Origin: Leptolyngbya sp. SIO4C5
GTDB taxonomy: Bacteria; Cyanobacteriota; Cyanobacteriia; Phormidesmidales; Phormidesmidaceae
DNA length: 15,872 bases
NCBI GenBank assembly: GCA_010671965.1
Contig: JAAHIC010000021.1
Span: 1-15,872 of the forward strand
Reading direction: 5' to 3'
Position 1 is the first letter of the stretch. Each line of letters begins with the position of its first letter. Below, piece after piece: positions 15,154-15,872 of this stretch. The notes beneath the pieces are model-generated. The model made no database searches. It had not been told where the DNA came from and worked only from the letters and a program-made list of their open reading frames with translations. The position numbers were made by a program, and so were the translations under genes.

Positions 15154-15872
15154 ATGGGCGGAGACAGGTTTAAGATTTCGATTATTGCCAGTGATCTATC
15201 CCGTCAGGGTGCTGGCCGCTGGGGCGGCGCTGTTAGACCGTTTTTGCTAGCCCAGGCACTCAGGCAAGCTGGCTATCAGGTCGAGATTTTAGGCTTTTCG
15301 GACGAAGGCGCTCCCCCGGCTGATTTACCCATTACAGCAGTAGCAGGCGGGGTTTATCCCCGGTTTTTTCGCTCTGCCCAAAAACTGCAGCAGCAGATCA
15401 CAGGAGATTTGGTCTATGCCTATAAGCTCAAGCCCAGCAGCTTTGGTCTAGCTTTGACCTACAAGCTTAGAACCCGTAAGCCAGTATTTTTGGACATTGA
15501 TGACTGGGAGTTGAGCTGGCACGGGGGCGATCGCTGGCAGTATCCGTTTTCGCTGCGACAGGTGGCTCGGGATGTGCTCAAGCCAGAGGGCGCTCTAAGA
15601 CAGCCCGACCACCCCCTCTATCTGCGCTGGATCGAGCGCTGCACGCCCTGGGCTGATGCCATTACCTTACATACGCAGTTTTTGCGCGATCGCTTTGGCG
15701 GCGTTTATATTCCCAATGGTAAAGATACGGCTCTGTTTGATCCAGCCCATTACGATCCAGCCGCTAGCCGTCAGCAGTACGGGCTGAGTGATTATAAAGT
15801 GCTGATGTTTCCAGGGGCACCCCGGCCATATAAGGGACTAGAAGATATTTTGACGGCCCTTGATCTAATGGA
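15154..15872 (+). CDS. GT-B glycosyltransferase (GT4-like), 3' end cut by window
   Basis: An open frame of 239 codons runs off the window end without a stop. The N-terminal Rossmann half starts KISIIASDLSRQGAGRWGGAVRP, a nucleotide-sugar transferase pattern with a glycine-rich loop. DIDDWE lies at 114-119, and IPNGKD (186-191) is the usual linker between the two lobes. The second lobe begins with VLMFPGAPRPYKGLEDIL, the strand and P-x-KG loop found at this point in family 4 transferases. The protein probably adds a sugar to a cell-envelope or exopolysaccharide acceptor; donor and acceptor are unknown. AGGAA 8 bases before the ATG at 15154 supports this start. It lies about 90 bases after ylqF on the same strand. 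Confidence 0.85.
   Translation, partial: MGGDRFKISIIASDLSRQGAGRWGGAVRPFLLAQALRQAGYQVEILGFSDEGAPPADLPITAVAGGVYPRFFRSAQKLQQQITGDLVYAYKLKPSSFGLALTYKLRTRKPVFLDIDDWELSWHGGDRWQYPFSLRQVARDVLKPEGALRQPDHPLYLRWIERCTPWADAITLHTQFLRDRFGGVYIPNGKDTALFDPAHYDPAASRQQYGLSDYKVLMFPGAPRPYKGLEDILTALDLM

Noticed and set aside
1..15872. Scattered GCGATCGC octamers as a repeat array
   Set aside because: These are genome-wide HIP1 sites of cyanobacteria, dispersed and not spaced like CRISPR or an element.

Overview
The window is chromosomal DNA of a cyanobacterium. The palindrome GCGATCGC (HIP1) occurs about 25 times, and the proteins read as cyanobacterial versions of their families: PyrB, TrpB, PGK, a GerMN lipoprotein, a Pilin_GH-type pilin and a 40-residue membrane protein ending GNGSAH. 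Large intergenic gaps and single-gene units suggest a filamentous, Leptolyngbya-like organism, but the species cannot be fixed from this sequence. There is no rRNA, tRNA, CRISPR array, phage gene or intact insertion sequence.

Layout. 1-93 is a perfect 43-bp inverted repeat at the window edge. 487-798 is a small conserved acidic protein behind a good sigma70-like promoter. It converges with a beta-CASP metallo-beta-lactamase protein (821-2452, minus). Next come an unlisted 40-aa membrane protein gene (2514-2636, minus), a 28-bp hairpin, and a decayed 3-methyladenine DNA glycosylase gene (2770-2991, plus) that keeps both ends but has lost its middle. A GerMN lipoprotein (2988-3548, minus) is divergent from pyrB (3647-4660). 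A run of plus-strand genes follows: a zinc-type CDF transporter without a C-terminal domain, an alpha/beta-hydrolase-fold protein lacking its nucleophile, and a Ca2+-type P-type ATPase. The ATPase gene converges tightly with a type IV pilin-like gene (9383-9901, minus). Then come trpB, a small DEDDy exonuclease, pgk (minus), a universal stress protein, the circularly permuted GTPase YlqF/RbgA, and the 5' part of a GT-B glycosyltransferase that runs off the end.

The genes do not form one pathway. They are mostly housekeeping functions: pyrimidine and tryptophan synthesis, glycolysis/Calvin cycle, ribosome assembly, RNA processing and ion transport. Most seem to be transcribed alone. Five start codons were placed by homology and ribosome-binding or promoter context rather than by longest ORF (pyrB 3647, the P-type ATPase 6535, trpB GTG 10238, pgk GTG 13527, the beta-CASP protein GTG 2452).

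I found no convincing new multi-gene system. The items most worth following are the glycosylase pseudogene, the small membrane protein, the nested palindrome at 1-93, the hydrolase with tyrosine at the nucleophile position, and the CDF transporter without its cytoplasmic domain.
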